A stretch of 44,446 bases of DNA from Actinomycetes bacterium (lineage in GTDB: Bacteria; Actinomycetota; Acidimicrobiia; Acidimicrobiales; Bog-793). The notes beneath the pieces were generated by a model that did no database searches, was not told the origin of the DNA, and saw only the letters and a program-made list of their open reading frames with translations. Positions 8,103 to 18,554 of this stretch are shown here, one piece after another; positions within the stretch are counted from its first letter, which is position 1; each line of letters opens with the position of its first letter. The position numbers and the translations under genes were made by a program. The DNA is taken from assembly GCA_021796455.1 (NCBI GenBank), contig JAKACA010000006.1, positions 1 to 44,446 on the forward strand, read 5' to 3'.

Positions 8103-10520
8103 TCACGCCCGGCTGAGCGGAGTGAGATGGAGGATGAACCGCCGCACCCGACCCTCTAGGAAGCGGACCTCGGCTCGGGCGTCTGATCCCTCGCCTTCGA
8201 CGTGGGTCACGACGCCGGCGCCAAAACGGGGATGGGCCACCGCTTCGCCGGGGACGAGGCCGAGCAGCTCCGCTCCAGTCGAAGCGGCTGGCGAACCCGC
8301 CGTCACGAGCGCGGCGAGGCGCTCTTTTCCTCTCGGCGGCGCTGCGGGGCTCGCAAACCTCGTCTCTGCCTCGTGCCGAGGTGCCAGACCCATGCGGGCG
8401 CGGTAGCGATCACCGAAGCCGCCCGACCCGCCACTCACGCCCTCGCGGCGGCCGGGAGCGAGACCGGCGTCGAGCTCCTCTATAAGCTCCTCGGGTATCT
8501 CCGAAAGGAACCGGCTGGGCAAGCTGTCCTGGTAGGAGCCATAGATCAGCCTCCGCCAGGTATGGGTGAGATAGAGCTGCTCGCGGGCCCGCGTTATCCC
8601 GACATAGCAGAGCCGGCGCTCCTCCTCGAGCTCGTCCGGCTCTGCCAGCGTCTGGTTGAGCGGGAACAGTCCCTCCTCGAGGCCTGTGAGGAAGACGACC
8701 TTGAACTCCAAGCCCTTCGCTCCGTGCAGGGTCATGAGAGACACCGCAGGACCGTTACCGGTCTCGTCCGACACTGCTACCAAAGACGTCGACTCGAGAA
8801 ACCCCTCGACCGTCTCGAAGGAAGCCGCCACCGATATGAGCTCCGAGATGTTCTCGAGCCGCCCCTCCGCCTCTATCACCTTGGATCCCCCCGCCTTGGC
8901 CTCACTTTCGAGCATGTCGAGATAGCCAACCTCATCGAGGATGTCACTTAGGACATCTCCTGGCGGGCGCCTGGCTCCTTCGCTCGCCGAGAGACGGTCG
9001 AGAAAGTCGACGAACGCGCGGATGCCTGTGAGAGCCCTGCCGGCCGCCCCGGCTTCGCCCGCCCGCCGCAGCGCCTCTGCGAAGCTGATGCGCTCGTCTC
9101 GGGCGAAGGCCACGACGCGCGTGAGCGTGGTATCGCCGATGCCGCGCCGCGGCACGTTGAGCACCCGCCGGAGCGATACCTCATCGCCGGGGTTCACGGC
9201 GAGCCTCAGATACGCGAGCGCGTCGCGGATCTCGCGACGATCGTAGAAGCGCGTTCCGCCGATCACGCGGTATGGAACGCCCCGCTCCATAAGTGCTGCC
9301 TCGATCGAGCGTGACTGTGCATTCGTCCTGTAGAAGACGGCTATATCATCGAAGCCGATACCGCGCTCGCGCGCCATCGAGCCGATCTCGCTCGCGACGA
9401 AGCGTGCCTCCTCGTCTCCGTCGCTCGCCCGGTAGCACTTGACCTTCTCCCCCTCGCCGAGAGCACTCCAGAGGTGCTTGGACTGCCGAACGAGATTGTT
9501 GGAGATCACGGCGTTGGCAGCCCTTAGGATCGTCTGAGTCGAACGGTAGTTCTGATCGAGGACGATCACACGGGCCTCTTCGAACGTGGCCTCGAAGTCG
9601 AGGAGGTTGCGCATCTCCGCTCCGCGAAACCTGTAGATGCTCTGGTCCGTGTCGCCGACGACGCAGACGTTTCGCGACACTGCGGCCAGCAAGCTGATGA
9701 TCTCGTTCTGCGCCCGGTTCGTATCTTGGAACTCGTCTACGAGCACGTGCAGGAAGCGGTCCTGGTATCGCTCGAGCACGTCTCGATGGTGGTGAAAGAG
9801 CCTCACCACCCGTACGAGGAGGTCGTCGAAGTCCATCGCGTTCGCTTCGAGGAGGCGGCGCTCGTATTCGAGATAGGTGTCTGCTATCCGGCGCTCGTAG
9901 AGCGTCGTCGCCCGATCCCCATAGGCCTCCACCTCGAGCAGCTCGGACTTGGCCTGGCTGATGGCGGCAGCGACCGCTCTGGGTGGGAACCTCTTCTGGT
10001 CGACGCCAAGGTCGCCGAGTATGTGCTCGATCAGACGTCTCGAGTCGGCGTCGTCGTAGATCGTGAAGTTGGAACGGTAGCCGACGTGCTCGGCATTGCG
10101 CCGGAGAATGCGGACGCATGCCGAGTGAAACGTCGATACCCAGATGCGATCGGCGTCGGTGCCCACAAGCTCGACAACGCGCCTTCGCATCTCCTGCGCG
10201 GCTTTGTTAGTGAAGGTGATCGCGAGTATCTGCCATGGCGGCACCCCGCGAGCGACGAGGGCGGCGATGCGCCTCGTGAGCACCCGGGTCTTGCCCGAAC
10301 CTGCCCCGGCGAGGACGACAAGCGGGCCGTCATCGTGCAGGACCGCCTCCAGCTGGGACGCGTTGAGATCCCCGAGGAGCGTCTCCTCGTCTAGCGTGCG
10401 TGAAGATGGCGGCGGCGTGACAGTCCCGCTCGTGATCTCGGGTTCGCGCGCGTGCTCGCGAAGATCAGGAAGGGCCTGGAAGTCCCCGAACAGGTCCCAC
10501 TCGTTCTCGGGGTCTGGCAC
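8103..10520 (-). CDS. pcrA: UvrD/PcrA-type superfamily 1 DNA helicase
   Basis: This is a 3'-5' DNA helicase for repair and replication restart. All SF1A motifs are visible: Q motif LNASQLEAV, Walker A AGAGSGKTRVL (about residue 72), Walker B DEFQDTN, motif III GDTDQSIYRFRGA, motif IV YRSTQTIL, motif V TLHGAKGLEFKVVF and motif VI YVGITRAREQLYLTH. The C-terminus (VAHPRFGAGVVTHVEGEG) is the Tudor-like RNA polymerase-binding module of PcrA/UvrD. The length of 805 aa is typical. An N-terminal stretch of about 45 residues is lineage-specific. The start is GTG at 10520. No partner gene of a RecBCD/AddAB or defence system is adjacent, so a housekeeping role is most likely. Confidence 0.95.
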   Translation of the reverse strand: MPDPENEWDLFGDFQALPDLREHAREPEITSGTVTPPPSSRTLDEETLLGDLNASQLEAVLHDDGPLVVLAGAGSGKTRVLTRRIAALVARGVPPWQILAITFTNKAAQEMRRRVVELVGTDADRIWVSTFHSACVRILRRNAEHVGYRSNFTIYDDADSRRLIEHILGDLGVDQKRFPPRAVAAAISQAKSELLEVEAYGDRATTLYERRIADTYLEYERRLLEANAMDFDDLLVRVVRLFHHHRDVLERYQDRFLHVLVDEFQDTNRAQNEIISLLAAVSRNVCVVGDTDQSIYRFRGAEMRNLLDFEATFEEARVIVLDQNYRSTQTILRAANAVISNNLVRQSKHLWSALGEGEKVKCYRASDGDEEARFVASEIGSMARERGIGFDDIAVFYRTNAQSRSIEAALMERGVPYRVIGGTRFYDRREIRDALAYLRLAVNPGDEVSLRRVLNVPRRGIGDTTLTRVVAFARDERISFAEALRRAGEAGAAGRALTGIRAFVDFLDRLSASEGARRPPGDVLSDILDEVGYLDMLESEAKAGGSKVIEAEGRLENISELISVAASFETVEGFLESTSLVAVSDETGNGPAVSLMTLHGAKGLEFKVVFLTGLEEGLFPLNQTLAEPDELEEERRLCYVGITRAREQLYLTHTWRRLIYGSYQDSLPSRFLSEIPEELIEELDAGLAPGRREGVSGGSGGFGDRYRARMGLAPRHEAETRFASPAAPPRGKERLAALVTAGSPAASTGAELLGLVPGEAVAHPRFGAGVVTHVEGEGSDARAEVRFLEGRVRRFILHLTPLSRA

Positions 10521-10600
10521 GCCTCAAGCCTAAGACCCTCGCGTCAGCAAAGAGGTCGAGGGCTCGACTAGCGGCACGGGCGCCCCCGGGGGATCGCTCC

Positions 10601-11707
10601 TTATTTCGTGACTATCACCTCGGTCTTGTGCATCTCCATGATCGATGCGCAGCCACACATCGCCATGGCCGCGCGCAGTGCGCCGAAGAGGTTGAGGGAG
10701 CCGTCGCTCACCCGAGCGGGGCCGCTTATCACCTCCGCGAGGGTCCCGCGCGACGCGACGTCGACAAGGGCTCCACGCGGAAGCTCGGGATGGGCGGCAG
10801 CCATCTCCCAGTAGCGGCGGCCCCCCGGCACTTCCTCGGCAGCAGCGAGCGGAGCCCCGAGCATCACCGCGTCGGCACCGCACGCGATCGCCTTGGCTAT
10901 GTCTCCGCCGCTCGCCATGCCTCCGTCGGCTATGACGTGAACGTAGACGCCCGTCTCCTCGAGATGGCGGCTCCGTGCGCCGGCGGCATCCGCGATGGCC
11001 GTCGCGTGAGGAGCGCCCAGCCCGAGAACGGCAGACGTCGTGTCCGCAGAGCCGGTTCCGACGCCGGCAAGCACACCTACCGCGCCAGTTCGCATGAGGT
11101 GGAGTGCCGCCGAGTACGAGGTGCAGCCGCCAACGATGACGGGGATCTCGTACTCCCGTATGAACCTCTTCAAGTTAAGTGGCTCCGACTGCCTCGAGAC
11201 ATGCTCGGCGGATACGACAGAGCCTTTGATCACAAGGATGTCGAGCTCGGCATCGACTACAGCCTTCGCGAAGCGCGTGGTGCTCTGCGGCGAGAGAGAG
11301 CCGCAGGTGGTGACACCAGCCGCGGCGATAAGACGGATCCGTTCTGTGATGAGCTCCTCTCGAATCGGCACCGCATAGAGCTCCTGGAGCCGGCGCGTCG
11401 CCGGCGCGTCACCCAGCGTCGCGATCTCGTCGTAGACCGGGCCGGGATCCTCATAGCGAGTCCACAGTCCTTCGAGGTTGAGGACGGCGAGGCCACCAAG
11501 CCTGCCGATCTCGACCGCGCTGGAGGGGCTCACGACGGCGTCAGATGCCGCCGATACGAGGGGAAGGGCAAAGGAGAAACCGTCGATGGCAAACGACAGG
11601 TCGACATCCTTTGGGTCACGGGTCCTTCGAGAAGGCACTATCGCCAGATCGTCGAGGCTGTAGCCGCGGCGAGAGGACTTGCCGGCTCCGATCTCGACGT
11701 CAGGCAT
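10601..11707 (-). CDS. guaB3: GuaB3-family protein (IMP dehydrogenase-related, no CBS domains)
   Basis: The protein is a TIM-barrel of the IMPDH/GMP reductase family. The opening EIGAGKSSRRGYSLDDLAIVPSRRTRDP-type stretch is characteristic of actinobacterial GuaB3. Phosphate and nucleotide loops are seen as IADGGMASGGDIAKAIACGA and AVMLGAPLA. The CBS domains of true IMPDH are absent, as expected for about 368 aa. In IMPDH the active-site loop has a catalytic Cys (GSxCxT); here the matching stretch is VGTGSADTTSAV with no Cys, so the usual reaction is doubtful. The ATG at 11707 overlaps the DUF2142 gene by 8 nt; a second ATG at 11719 is possible. The gene is co-directional with the upstream membrane-protein gene. 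Confidence 0.85.
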   Translation of the reverse strand: MPDVEIGAGKSSRRGYSLDDLAIVPSRRTRDPKDVDLSFAIDGFSFALPLVSAASDAVVSPSSAVEIGRLGGLAVLNLEGLWTRYEDPGPVYDEIATLGDAPATRRLQELYAVPIREELITERIRLIAAAGVTTCGSLSPQSTTRFAKAVVDAELDILVIKGSVVSAEHVSRQSEPLNLKRFIREYEIPVIVGGCTSYSAALHLMRTGAVGVLAGVGTGSADTTSAVLGLGAPHATAIADAAGARSRHLEETGVYVHVIADGGMASGGDIAKAIACGADAVMLGAPLAAAEEVPGGRRYWEMAAAHPELPRGALVDVASRGTLAEVISGPARVSDGSLNLFGALRAAMAMCGCASIMEMHKTEVIVTK

Positions 11708-13388
11708 GCTCGGCTCCATCGAAGGGCTCGGCGGGCAAGGACGGTTGGCTGTGCACCACCATATCCAGCGGAGGCGGTGGATACGAGTGGTCTAGCCGGT
11801 CCGGTCCGTCGAGCCGGTCCGGCGACAGGATCGGCCCGTTCCGACGGGCCGGTGGCGCGGAGATCGATCTGGTTTGGGCCGGCGACGCGCCGAGAACCGC
11901 GAGCATTGTCACAAGGACAGTCGTGACGAACAGCCCGAGCGCCAAGGTTCCGGCGATGCTGAGTGGTGGCTGCCAGCGGGCTCCGAAGAAGGAAAGGGCC
12001 GGACCCGCGTCCCCGACCGCATTGCGGCGCAGATCTCCCCAAAGAGCGACAAGGGTGCCAAGCCCGGCCGAAGCCGCCACGACACCCACGAGGCGAGTAG
12101 TAAGAGACCTGGAGGAGGCGAGCACGGACGTCGACAGCATCGATGAGGCCAGGAGCGGCACTCCCACCGCGAAAGGAAGGGTGTCCTTTCCCTGCCAGAT
12201 GATACCGAGGCGGCGTGCCTGGCTGGCAGAGATCACCATCGGGATGGCCACGACCGCGATGACCACGAGGACGAGCATGGTGCAGGATCTGACCGAGTTG
12301 GTCGCGAACGCCAGCACCATGAGCAATCCGAGTAGCCCCGCCCACAGGAGGTAGGTGACCTCGGGCGATGGAGCACTCAGCCACCCGAACCGGCTCACCA
12401 TCTCCGTGTAGAGCTGAGCCGCCCTCAGGAGCTCCTCCACCAAGAGATGACCCTCGCTGATCTTGGGCGGCAGCCGTGTCGCGCCCGGAAGGACGTTGAG
12501 GGAGTGCTCGACGAGAACCCAAGCCGTGCCTACAGCTCCGCATACCGCCGTGAATCCGCCGGCGACCCACACCATCGGCAGGCGGAGAAACTCCCTCAGC
12601 TGGCTCCAGTCAGCCACCGCGAGTGCCACCAGGAAGATGAGTGCGACCCAGAACGGTGAGATGGAGCGGACGAGCGACTCGATCCCACCCGATATCGCAA
12701 CGAGGGCAACCAGGCCAGCTGGTGGGTCCTTTAACCGTTCTCGCGCCAGGATCAGCAAACATGTCCACAGGCAGATGCCGATCGAGATCTCGAGGCCGCT
12801 CGGGTTCACGACTCCCGCGAAGAAGAGCACCGACGGTGTCGCCGCGACCGCGATGCCGGCGAGCAGGAGGCGCGACCTGGACCATGTCACCACCGCCATC
12901 ACTGCAAGGGCGAGAAAGACGGCGCTCAATGCGGCACTCACCAGGCGCATGAGATAGATGCCAAGCGCCGAGTCGGTGAAAAGGCTCGGGATCCCGACGA
13001 TCGCGTAGTAGAGCGGCTGATAGCGGGCGTCATAGATGATGTCCGGCACGGTTCCGGTCGCGTTGTGGAACGCCGGAGCGCACGAGGCCGGTGTGTTCGC
13101 GTTGAACTGGTAGCAGGTCACGAGATACCCGAGGTTCGCGTAAGCGGCCGGGATCGTCACGATGCCGTTCGGGCTCGATGGCCCGTCGATCAGATGCCCG
13201 ACCAGCTCTCCGCGCACGACCGCCGCGGCTTTGGCCACCTGAACTTGCTCATCAGGCGCTGATATGAGGGGCGTCTCCAGGCTCCACAGCGCGGTGGCGG
13301 CGAAGAAGACGACAAAGGCGGCGAGGAGCACGCGCCGGGGACGTCCATAGCTCGCGCGGTGCGATCTCCTCTGATGTGCCTGGCTCAT
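11700..13388 (-). CDS. DUF2142-type polytopic membrane protein
   Basis: This is a large membrane protein (about 562 aa) with an N-terminal transmembrane segment, an outer loop containing SAPDEQVQVAKA, and about ten further hydrophobic helices. The PDE motif after the first helix and VNPSGLEIS are typical of DUF2142 proteins, which resemble GT-C glycosyltransferases and often occur in cell-surface polysaccharide loci. The ORF track starts at 13412, but the ATG at 13388 has GGGAG just upstream and is preferred. The last 60 residues are a charged, proline-rich tail. It overlaps guaB3 at its 3' end. A role in surface glycans is an inference from family resemblance. Confidence 0.72.
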   Translation of the reverse strand: MSQAHQRRSHRASYGRPRRVLLAAFVVFFAATALWSLETPLISAPDEQVQVAKAAAVVRGELVGHLIDGPSSPNGIVTIPAAYANLGYLVTCYQFNANTPASCAPAFHNATGTVPDIIYDARYQPLYYAIVGIPSLFTDSALGIYLMRLVSAALSAVFLALAVMAVVTWSRSRLLLAGIAVAATPSVLFFAGVVNPSGLEISIGICLWTCLLILARERLKDPPAGLVALVAISGGIESLVRSISPFWVALIFLVALAVADWSQLREFLRLPMVWVAGGFTAVCGAVGTAWVLVEHSLNVLPGATRLPPKISEGHLLVEELLRAAQLYTEMVSRFGWLSAPSPEVTYLLWAGLLGLLMVLAFATNSVRSCTMLVLVVIAVVAIPMVISASQARRLGIIWQGKDTLPFAVGVPLLASSMLSTSVLASSRSLTTRLVGVVAASAGLGTLVALWGDLRRNAVGDAGPALSFFGARWQPPLSIAGTLALGLFVTTVLVTMLAVLGASPAQTRSISAPPARRNGPILSPDRLDGPDRLDHSYPPPPLDMVVHSQPSLPAEPFDGAEHA

Positions 13389-13606
13389 CTCCTGCTCCCG
13401 CGTTCCTGCCAAACGTCAAGGTCGAGACCGTGTACTGATCCCGGCGCCCGCGGCAACGAGCAACTCACCCTTTAGCGTCCTCGGTGATCACAGGCGCCCG
13501 AGACTACGCGAAAGTGCCGTCGCCATCGAGGACGGGTATTGCCCGAGCCTACCGAGCCCGGATCGCCTCCTCTCGTCGGAGGCGACGGCCAGCTCGCACC
13601 GCACAC
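13389..13606. other. Intergenic region downstream of groEL and upstream of the DUF2142 gene
   Basis: About 220 nt without a supported gene. A small hairpin on the minus strand (GCCTCC-7 nt-GGAGGC) lies near 13565-13585. A promoter for the DUF2142-guaB3 pair is expected, because the groEL terminator lies just before it, but I cannot identify one with confidence. Confidence 0.4.
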
Positions 13607-13646
13607 GCGACACGGGGCCGAGCTGAGTCGCCCGGCCCCGTGTCGC
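13607..13646 (-). terminator. Hairpin terminator after groEL
   Basis: A perfect 14-bp inverted repeat (GCGACACGGGGCCG and its complement) with a 12-nt loop lies 24 nt beyond the groEL stop. There is no T-tract, which is common for terminator hairpins in GC-rich actinobacteria. It marks the likely end of the groES-groEL transcript. Confidence 0.8.
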
Positions 13647-13670
13647 ACCCGAAGGGTATTTGGAAAGGGA

Positions 13671-15589
<1,919 letters not shown>

Positions 15590-15616
15590 GATCTCAGGGC
15601 CTCCTACTGGCTCCAT

Positions 15617-15643
15617 TAGCACTCTCACTACCTGAGTGCCAAT
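15617..15643. promoter_or_regulatory. CIRCE operator, proximal (HrcA site)
   Basis: TTAGCACTC, nine bases, GAGTGCCAA. This matches the CIRCE consensus TTAGCACTC-N9-GAGTGCTAA in all but one position. It lies 28 nt before the groES ATG. HrcA would repress groESL here under normal temperature. Confidence 0.95.
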
Positions 15644-15658
15644 GTTAGCAGAAGTAGT
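15644..15658 (-). promoter_or_regulatory. Possible extended -10 element of the groES promoter
   Basis: Between the two CIRCE elements the minus strand reads CTGCTAACAT, which fits an extended -10 (TGN-TAACAT). No clear -35 is seen at the usual distance. A promoter embedded among HrcA sites would be blocked by repressor, which fits the arrangement, but this is an inference. Confidence 0.45.
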
Positions 15659-15685
15659 TGGCACACGCGACCAGAGAGTGCCAAC
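15659..15685. promoter_or_regulatory. CIRCE-like operator, distal (second HrcA site)
   Basis: TTGGCACAC, nine bases, GAGTGCCAA. The right half equals that of the proximal CIRCE; the left half differs from consensus at two positions. The centres of the two elements are 42 bp apart, about four helical turns, so both could be bound on the same DNA face. It lies just beyond the tsaD stop. Confidence 0.85.
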
Positions 15686-15701
15686 TCTCCCGCCGAGCCG
15701 C

Positions 15702-16733
15702 TCAGGCCCCGAAACCCAGCCCCGGCTCGGCGCCTGCCCCCCACCCGCTTGCGCCATCGCGCGCGAGGGCGAAGTAGCCCGCAGCGCCGATCATCGCGGC
15801 GTTGTCGGTGCACATCGCACGGCTGGGCAGGTGCACCGGCAGCCCAAGCCCGGCACCGGCCGCGCACGCTCGCTCCCGCAGGCGCGAATTGGCTGCCACT
15901 CCCCCTGCCAGGCAGACTCCTCTGACTCCCAGGGAGACAGCGGCTTTGAAGGTCTTTTCTACCAATACGTCGACAACGGCTTCCTGGAAGCTCGCGGCCA
16001 CATCCTCGGTGCGGATCTCAGGATTGCGGTCGACGTAATTGACCACCGCCGTCTTCAGGCCGGAGAACGAGAAATCGTAAGTGCCCTCCATTGGCGCTCG
16101 CGGGAAGCGCACGAGCTCGGGGTCCCCGTCTCCTGCGACGCGGTCTATCGCAGGCCCGCCGGGATAGCCAAGGCCCAGGTAGCGGGCGACCTTGTCAAAG
16201 GCTTCGCCTGCTGCGTCGTCCTTCGTGCCACCAAGTACCTGGTAGGCGCCGGGCGCAGTCACCTCCACGAGAAGGGTGTGCCCGCCAGAGACGAGAAGCA
16301 CGACGACGGGCAGCTCCAGAGCTGGCTCCTCCAGGAAAGATGCGTAGAGGTGACCCTCGAGGTGGTTCACTCCTACAAATGGCACGTCCCAAGCCATGGC
16401 CAGAGCTTTGGACAGGCTCACGCCGACAAGGAGGGACCCGACCAGCCCGGGACCCACCGTTGCTGCCACCGCGTCGATTGGCGCGCCCGGGCCGTCGGCG
16501 GCTGGCAGCACCGGGCGCCCTCTCTGGTCGAGCCCGGCAAGCTCGAGCGCCTCTGTGACGATCGGGACGATCAGCTCCACATGCGCGCGGCTCGCCAGCT
16601 CCGGTACCACCCCGCCAAAGCGCGCATGCAGATCGACCTGGCTTGACACGACCGACGACGCGACCCTGCGGCCGTCGTCAACGACGGCCGCAGCCGTCTC
16701 GTCGCAAGACGTCTCCACCGCGAGCACCCTCAC
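15702..16733 (-). CDS. tsaD: TsaD, tRNA threonylcarbamoyladenosine transferase
   Basis: TsaD transfers the threonylcarbamoyl group to A37 of ANN-decoding tRNAs (t6A), working with TsaB and TsaE. The protein starts [18 protein letters not shown]; metal-binding histidines are in [30 protein letters not shown] and [13 protein letters not shown] are conserved nucleotide-binding motifs. The ORF track extends this frame to 17423, but that extension reads through rimI in another frame and looks non-homologous. The GTG at 16733 (343 aa) overlaps the rimI stop as GTGA. It is the last gene of the tsaE-tsaB-rimI-tsaD set. Confidence 0.96.
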   Translation of the reverse strand: MRVLAVETSCDETAAAVVDDGRRVASSVVSSQVDLHARFGGVVPELASRAHVELIVPIVTEALELAGLDQRGRPVLPAADGPGAPIDAVAATVGPGLVGSLLVGVSLSKALAMAWDVPFVGVNHLEGHLYASFLEEPALELPVVVLLVSGGHTLLVEVTAPGAYQVLGGTKDDAAGEAFDKVARYLGLGYPGGPAIDRVAGDGDPELVRFPRAPMEGTYDFSFSGLKTAVVNYVDRNPEIRTEDVAASFQEAVVDVLVEKTFKAAVSLGVRGVCLAGGVAANSRLRERACAAGAGLGLPVHLPSRAMCTDNAAMIGAAGYFALARDGASGWGAGAEPGLGFGA

Positions 16734-17317
16734 GGCGGCCCACCTCCTCCAACCCAGGGAGACGATCCTGGGCGGAGTCTCTTCTCTATCGAGTCGAGCC
16801 TCTCCGCATACTGCGCGCTCTGGACCCCATGGGCCCACATGATGATGGCGTCTTCGTGAACCTCGGCGTAGTAGTTCTTGCGGATGCCGGCGGGAGCAAA
16901 CCCGAACTCGTGGTAGAGCGACTGTGCTCCGGTGTTGGAGACGCGGACTTCGAGCGTCAAAGCCTCGGCGCCTCGCTCGATGGCCGCGCGGGCGACCTTT
17001 GTCAGCAACATGCGTCCGACCCCCCGACGCTGCCAGGGCTGCGACACCCCGATCGTCGTGACGTGGCCCTCGCCGACGGCCAGCATCAGACCCGCGTAGC
17101 CTATGACGACGCCGTCGCATCTGGCGACGAAATAGGCGCGTGTCGACCCTTGGCCCAGCTCGGAGAGATAGAGGCTCGCCGACCACGGGCTCGGGAAGAT
17201 GGCCTGCTCGATGGCGACGACCGCCCGCAGATGGCGGCGTCTCATGGGAACCACGTCGAAACCGCGGGCGGCACCTTCGCCTTCCCGGCGGGACATGCTC
17301 GGCAGACGGAAGCCCAC
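16730..17317 (-). CDS. rimI: RimI-like GNAT N-acetyltransferase
   Basis: RimI-type enzymes acetylate protein N-termini (S18 in E. coli) using acetyl-CoA. The GNAT fold is clear: VVPMRRRHLRAVVAIEQAIFPSPWS, then the acetyl-CoA loop VSQPWQRRGVGRMLL (motif A) and EVRVSNTGAQSLYHEFGFAPAGIRKNYY. The length of 195 aa is slightly longer than RimI, with a short N-terminal extension and a Gly/Pro tail. The start is GTG, overlapping the tsaB stop by one base; an ATG at 17296 is an alternative. Its position between tsaB and tsaD is common in bacteria. The true substrate is not shown by the sequence. Confidence 0.9.
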   Translation of the reverse strand: MGFRLPSMSRREGEGAARGFDVVPMRRRHLRAVVAIEQAIFPSPWSASLYLSELGQGSTRAYFVARCDGVVIGYAGLMLAVGEGHVTTIGVSQPWQRRGVGRMLLTKVARAAIERGAEALTLEVRVSNTGAQSLYHEFGFAPAGIRKNYYAEVHEDAIIMWAHGVQSAQYAERLDSIEKRLRPGSSPWVGGGGPP

Positions 17318-18081
17318 TACGGCGTCCTCGAGGAACGCCCCGGGGCGTCGTGGCGCGTCGTCCAGCTGATCCGCACGTCGGCATCGCGCAAGTACGTGGG
17401 CCGCACGCCGGAAGCGGCGACATAGCGGGGACCGTCGAGCTCGCTCACGGCCGCGAGAGCAAGCGAGGTGACGGGTGGAACGGCGAGCTCGCTGCCCGCG
17501 AACCGAACCCGCGGCGCGAGTCCCGTGAGGAGCACGTCGCGGTATCGAAGCGCTCCGTCTCCGGCGAGCACGGCCACCTCTTTTCCCCCGCTGCCGTCGC
17601 GCCGCGCCAGCTCGTCCAGAGCGTCAAGATAGTCCGAGACGTCTGCCACGAGCTCGGCCGGCCGGCCATGGTGGTCGACCGCTCTCTCGCCTTCCAGGGA
17701 TGGCAGGGACCACGCGACATCACCACGGCGAATGTCTACGACGCCGATCGCGCTGCGGTGACCTGCGCAGAGACACGCTCGCCGCAGGATTTCTAGGCTG
17801 CTCATCCCAAGGACAGGAACTCCAAGAGCCATGGCGAAACCCATCGCGGCTGCTACGCCCACTCGAATGCCGGTGAACAGCCCCGGGCCGACATCGACCG
17901 CAACCGCGCGAACATCGCCAATCTCGACACCGGCCATATCGAGAAGCGACCGCAGCGCCACGTGGAGGAGCTCAACATGGCGCCGACCCGCTCGGAGCTC
18001 GATGGCGCCGAGCGCTCCAGTCTCGTCAGCCAGTGCCACGGCCGCGGCAGCCGTTGCGCTCTCGATAGCGAGGACAGTCAC
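17317..18081 (-). CDS. tsaB: TsaB, t6A synthesis scaffold protein
   Basis: TsaB is the ASKHA-fold partner of TsaD in t6A formation. The protein starts VTVLAIESATAAAAVAL and has the family motif VDVGPGLFTGIRVG. The ORF track extends to 18240, but the GTG at 18081 overlaps the tsaE stop as GTGA and aligns with the family start, giving 254 aa. The region after residue 110 is less conserved, as usual. It is followed by rimI with a one-base overlap. Confidence 0.94.
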   Translation of the reverse strand: MTVLAIESATAAAAVALADETGALGAIELRAGRRHVELLHVALRSLLDMAGVEIGDVRAVAVDVGPGLFTGIRVGVAAAMGFAMALGVPVLGMSSLEILRRACLCAGHRSAIGVVDIRRGDVAWSLPSLEGERAVDHHGRPAELVADVSDYLDALDELARRDGSGGKEVAVLAGDGALRYRDVLLTGLAPRVRFAGSELAVPPVTSLALAAVSELDGPRYVAASGVRPTYLRDADVRISWTTRHDAPGRSSRTP

Positions 18082-18554
18082 CGCTTCGCTGCTCCAAGCG
18101 CCGTCGTGATGGCGCTCTTTCTCGCGATCCAAGGTCCTCGCGCCTCGATCTCGATCGCGCGCTCCCCCTCGGGGAACGAGGGCTCCAGCCGGACGACTAA
18201 GGACATCTCCCCAAGGAGCGTCTCGGCAGCCTCTCCCCATTCTGCGACGACCGCGGCTCCACGCTCGAGCTCTTCGTCGAGAGCGAGGTCGAGTACCTCG
18301 CCAAGGCGGTCCAGCCGCCAGAGGTCGACGTGGACAAGGTCCAGCCGGCCCGTATATGTGTGGCAGAGGGTGAAAGTTGGGCTCGTGACTGATCCCTTGT
18401 AGCCGATTCCTCGGGCCAAGCCCTGCACGAAGGTCGTCTTACCGGATCCGAGCGGCCCGACGAGCAGCACGGCATCACCGGGCAGTAGCAGTGCCGCCAT
18501 CGCCTCACCGAGCGCCTGGGTCGACGAGGCGCTCCCGGTCCGGGCAGTGATCAC
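18078..18554 (-). CDS. tsaE: TsaE, ATPase of t6A synthesis
   Basis: TsaE is a small P-loop ATPase that drives the TsaB-TsaD cycle. The Walker A motif is VGPLGSGKTTFVQGLARG, followed by SPTFTLCHTYTGRLDLVHVDLWRL, typical of the family. The ORF track reaches 19073, but upstream sequence belongs to the glycosylase gene in another frame. The GTG at 18554 overlaps the udg stop as GTGA and gives 158 aa, the usual size. Coupled translation with its neighbours is likely. Confidence 0.95.
   Translation of the reverse strand: MITARTGSASSTQALGEAMAALLLPGDAVLLVGPLGSGKTTFVQGLARGIGYKGSVTSPTFTLCHTYTGRLDLVHVDLWRLDRLGEVLDLALDEELERGAAVVAEWGEAAETLLGEMSLVVRLEPSFPEGERAIEIEARGPWIARKSAITTALGAAKR

Noticed and set aside
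8103-10520. Helicase as part of a defence system
   Set aside because: The sequence is a full housekeeping PcrA/UvrD and no nuclease or defence partner is adjacent.
10583-10592. CCCCCGGGGG palindrome as a terminator
   Set aside because: The palindrome has no loop, so it cannot form a normal RNA hairpin.
10628-11926. 432-aa plus-strand ORF
   Set aside because: It is antisense to guaB3 and the DUF2142 gene and shows no recognisable motif.
16734-17423. N-terminal extension of the tsaD frame (573-aa ORF)
   Set aside because: It is out of frame over rimI; Arg/Pro/Gly-rich composition and the GTGA overlap show that TsaD begins at 16733.
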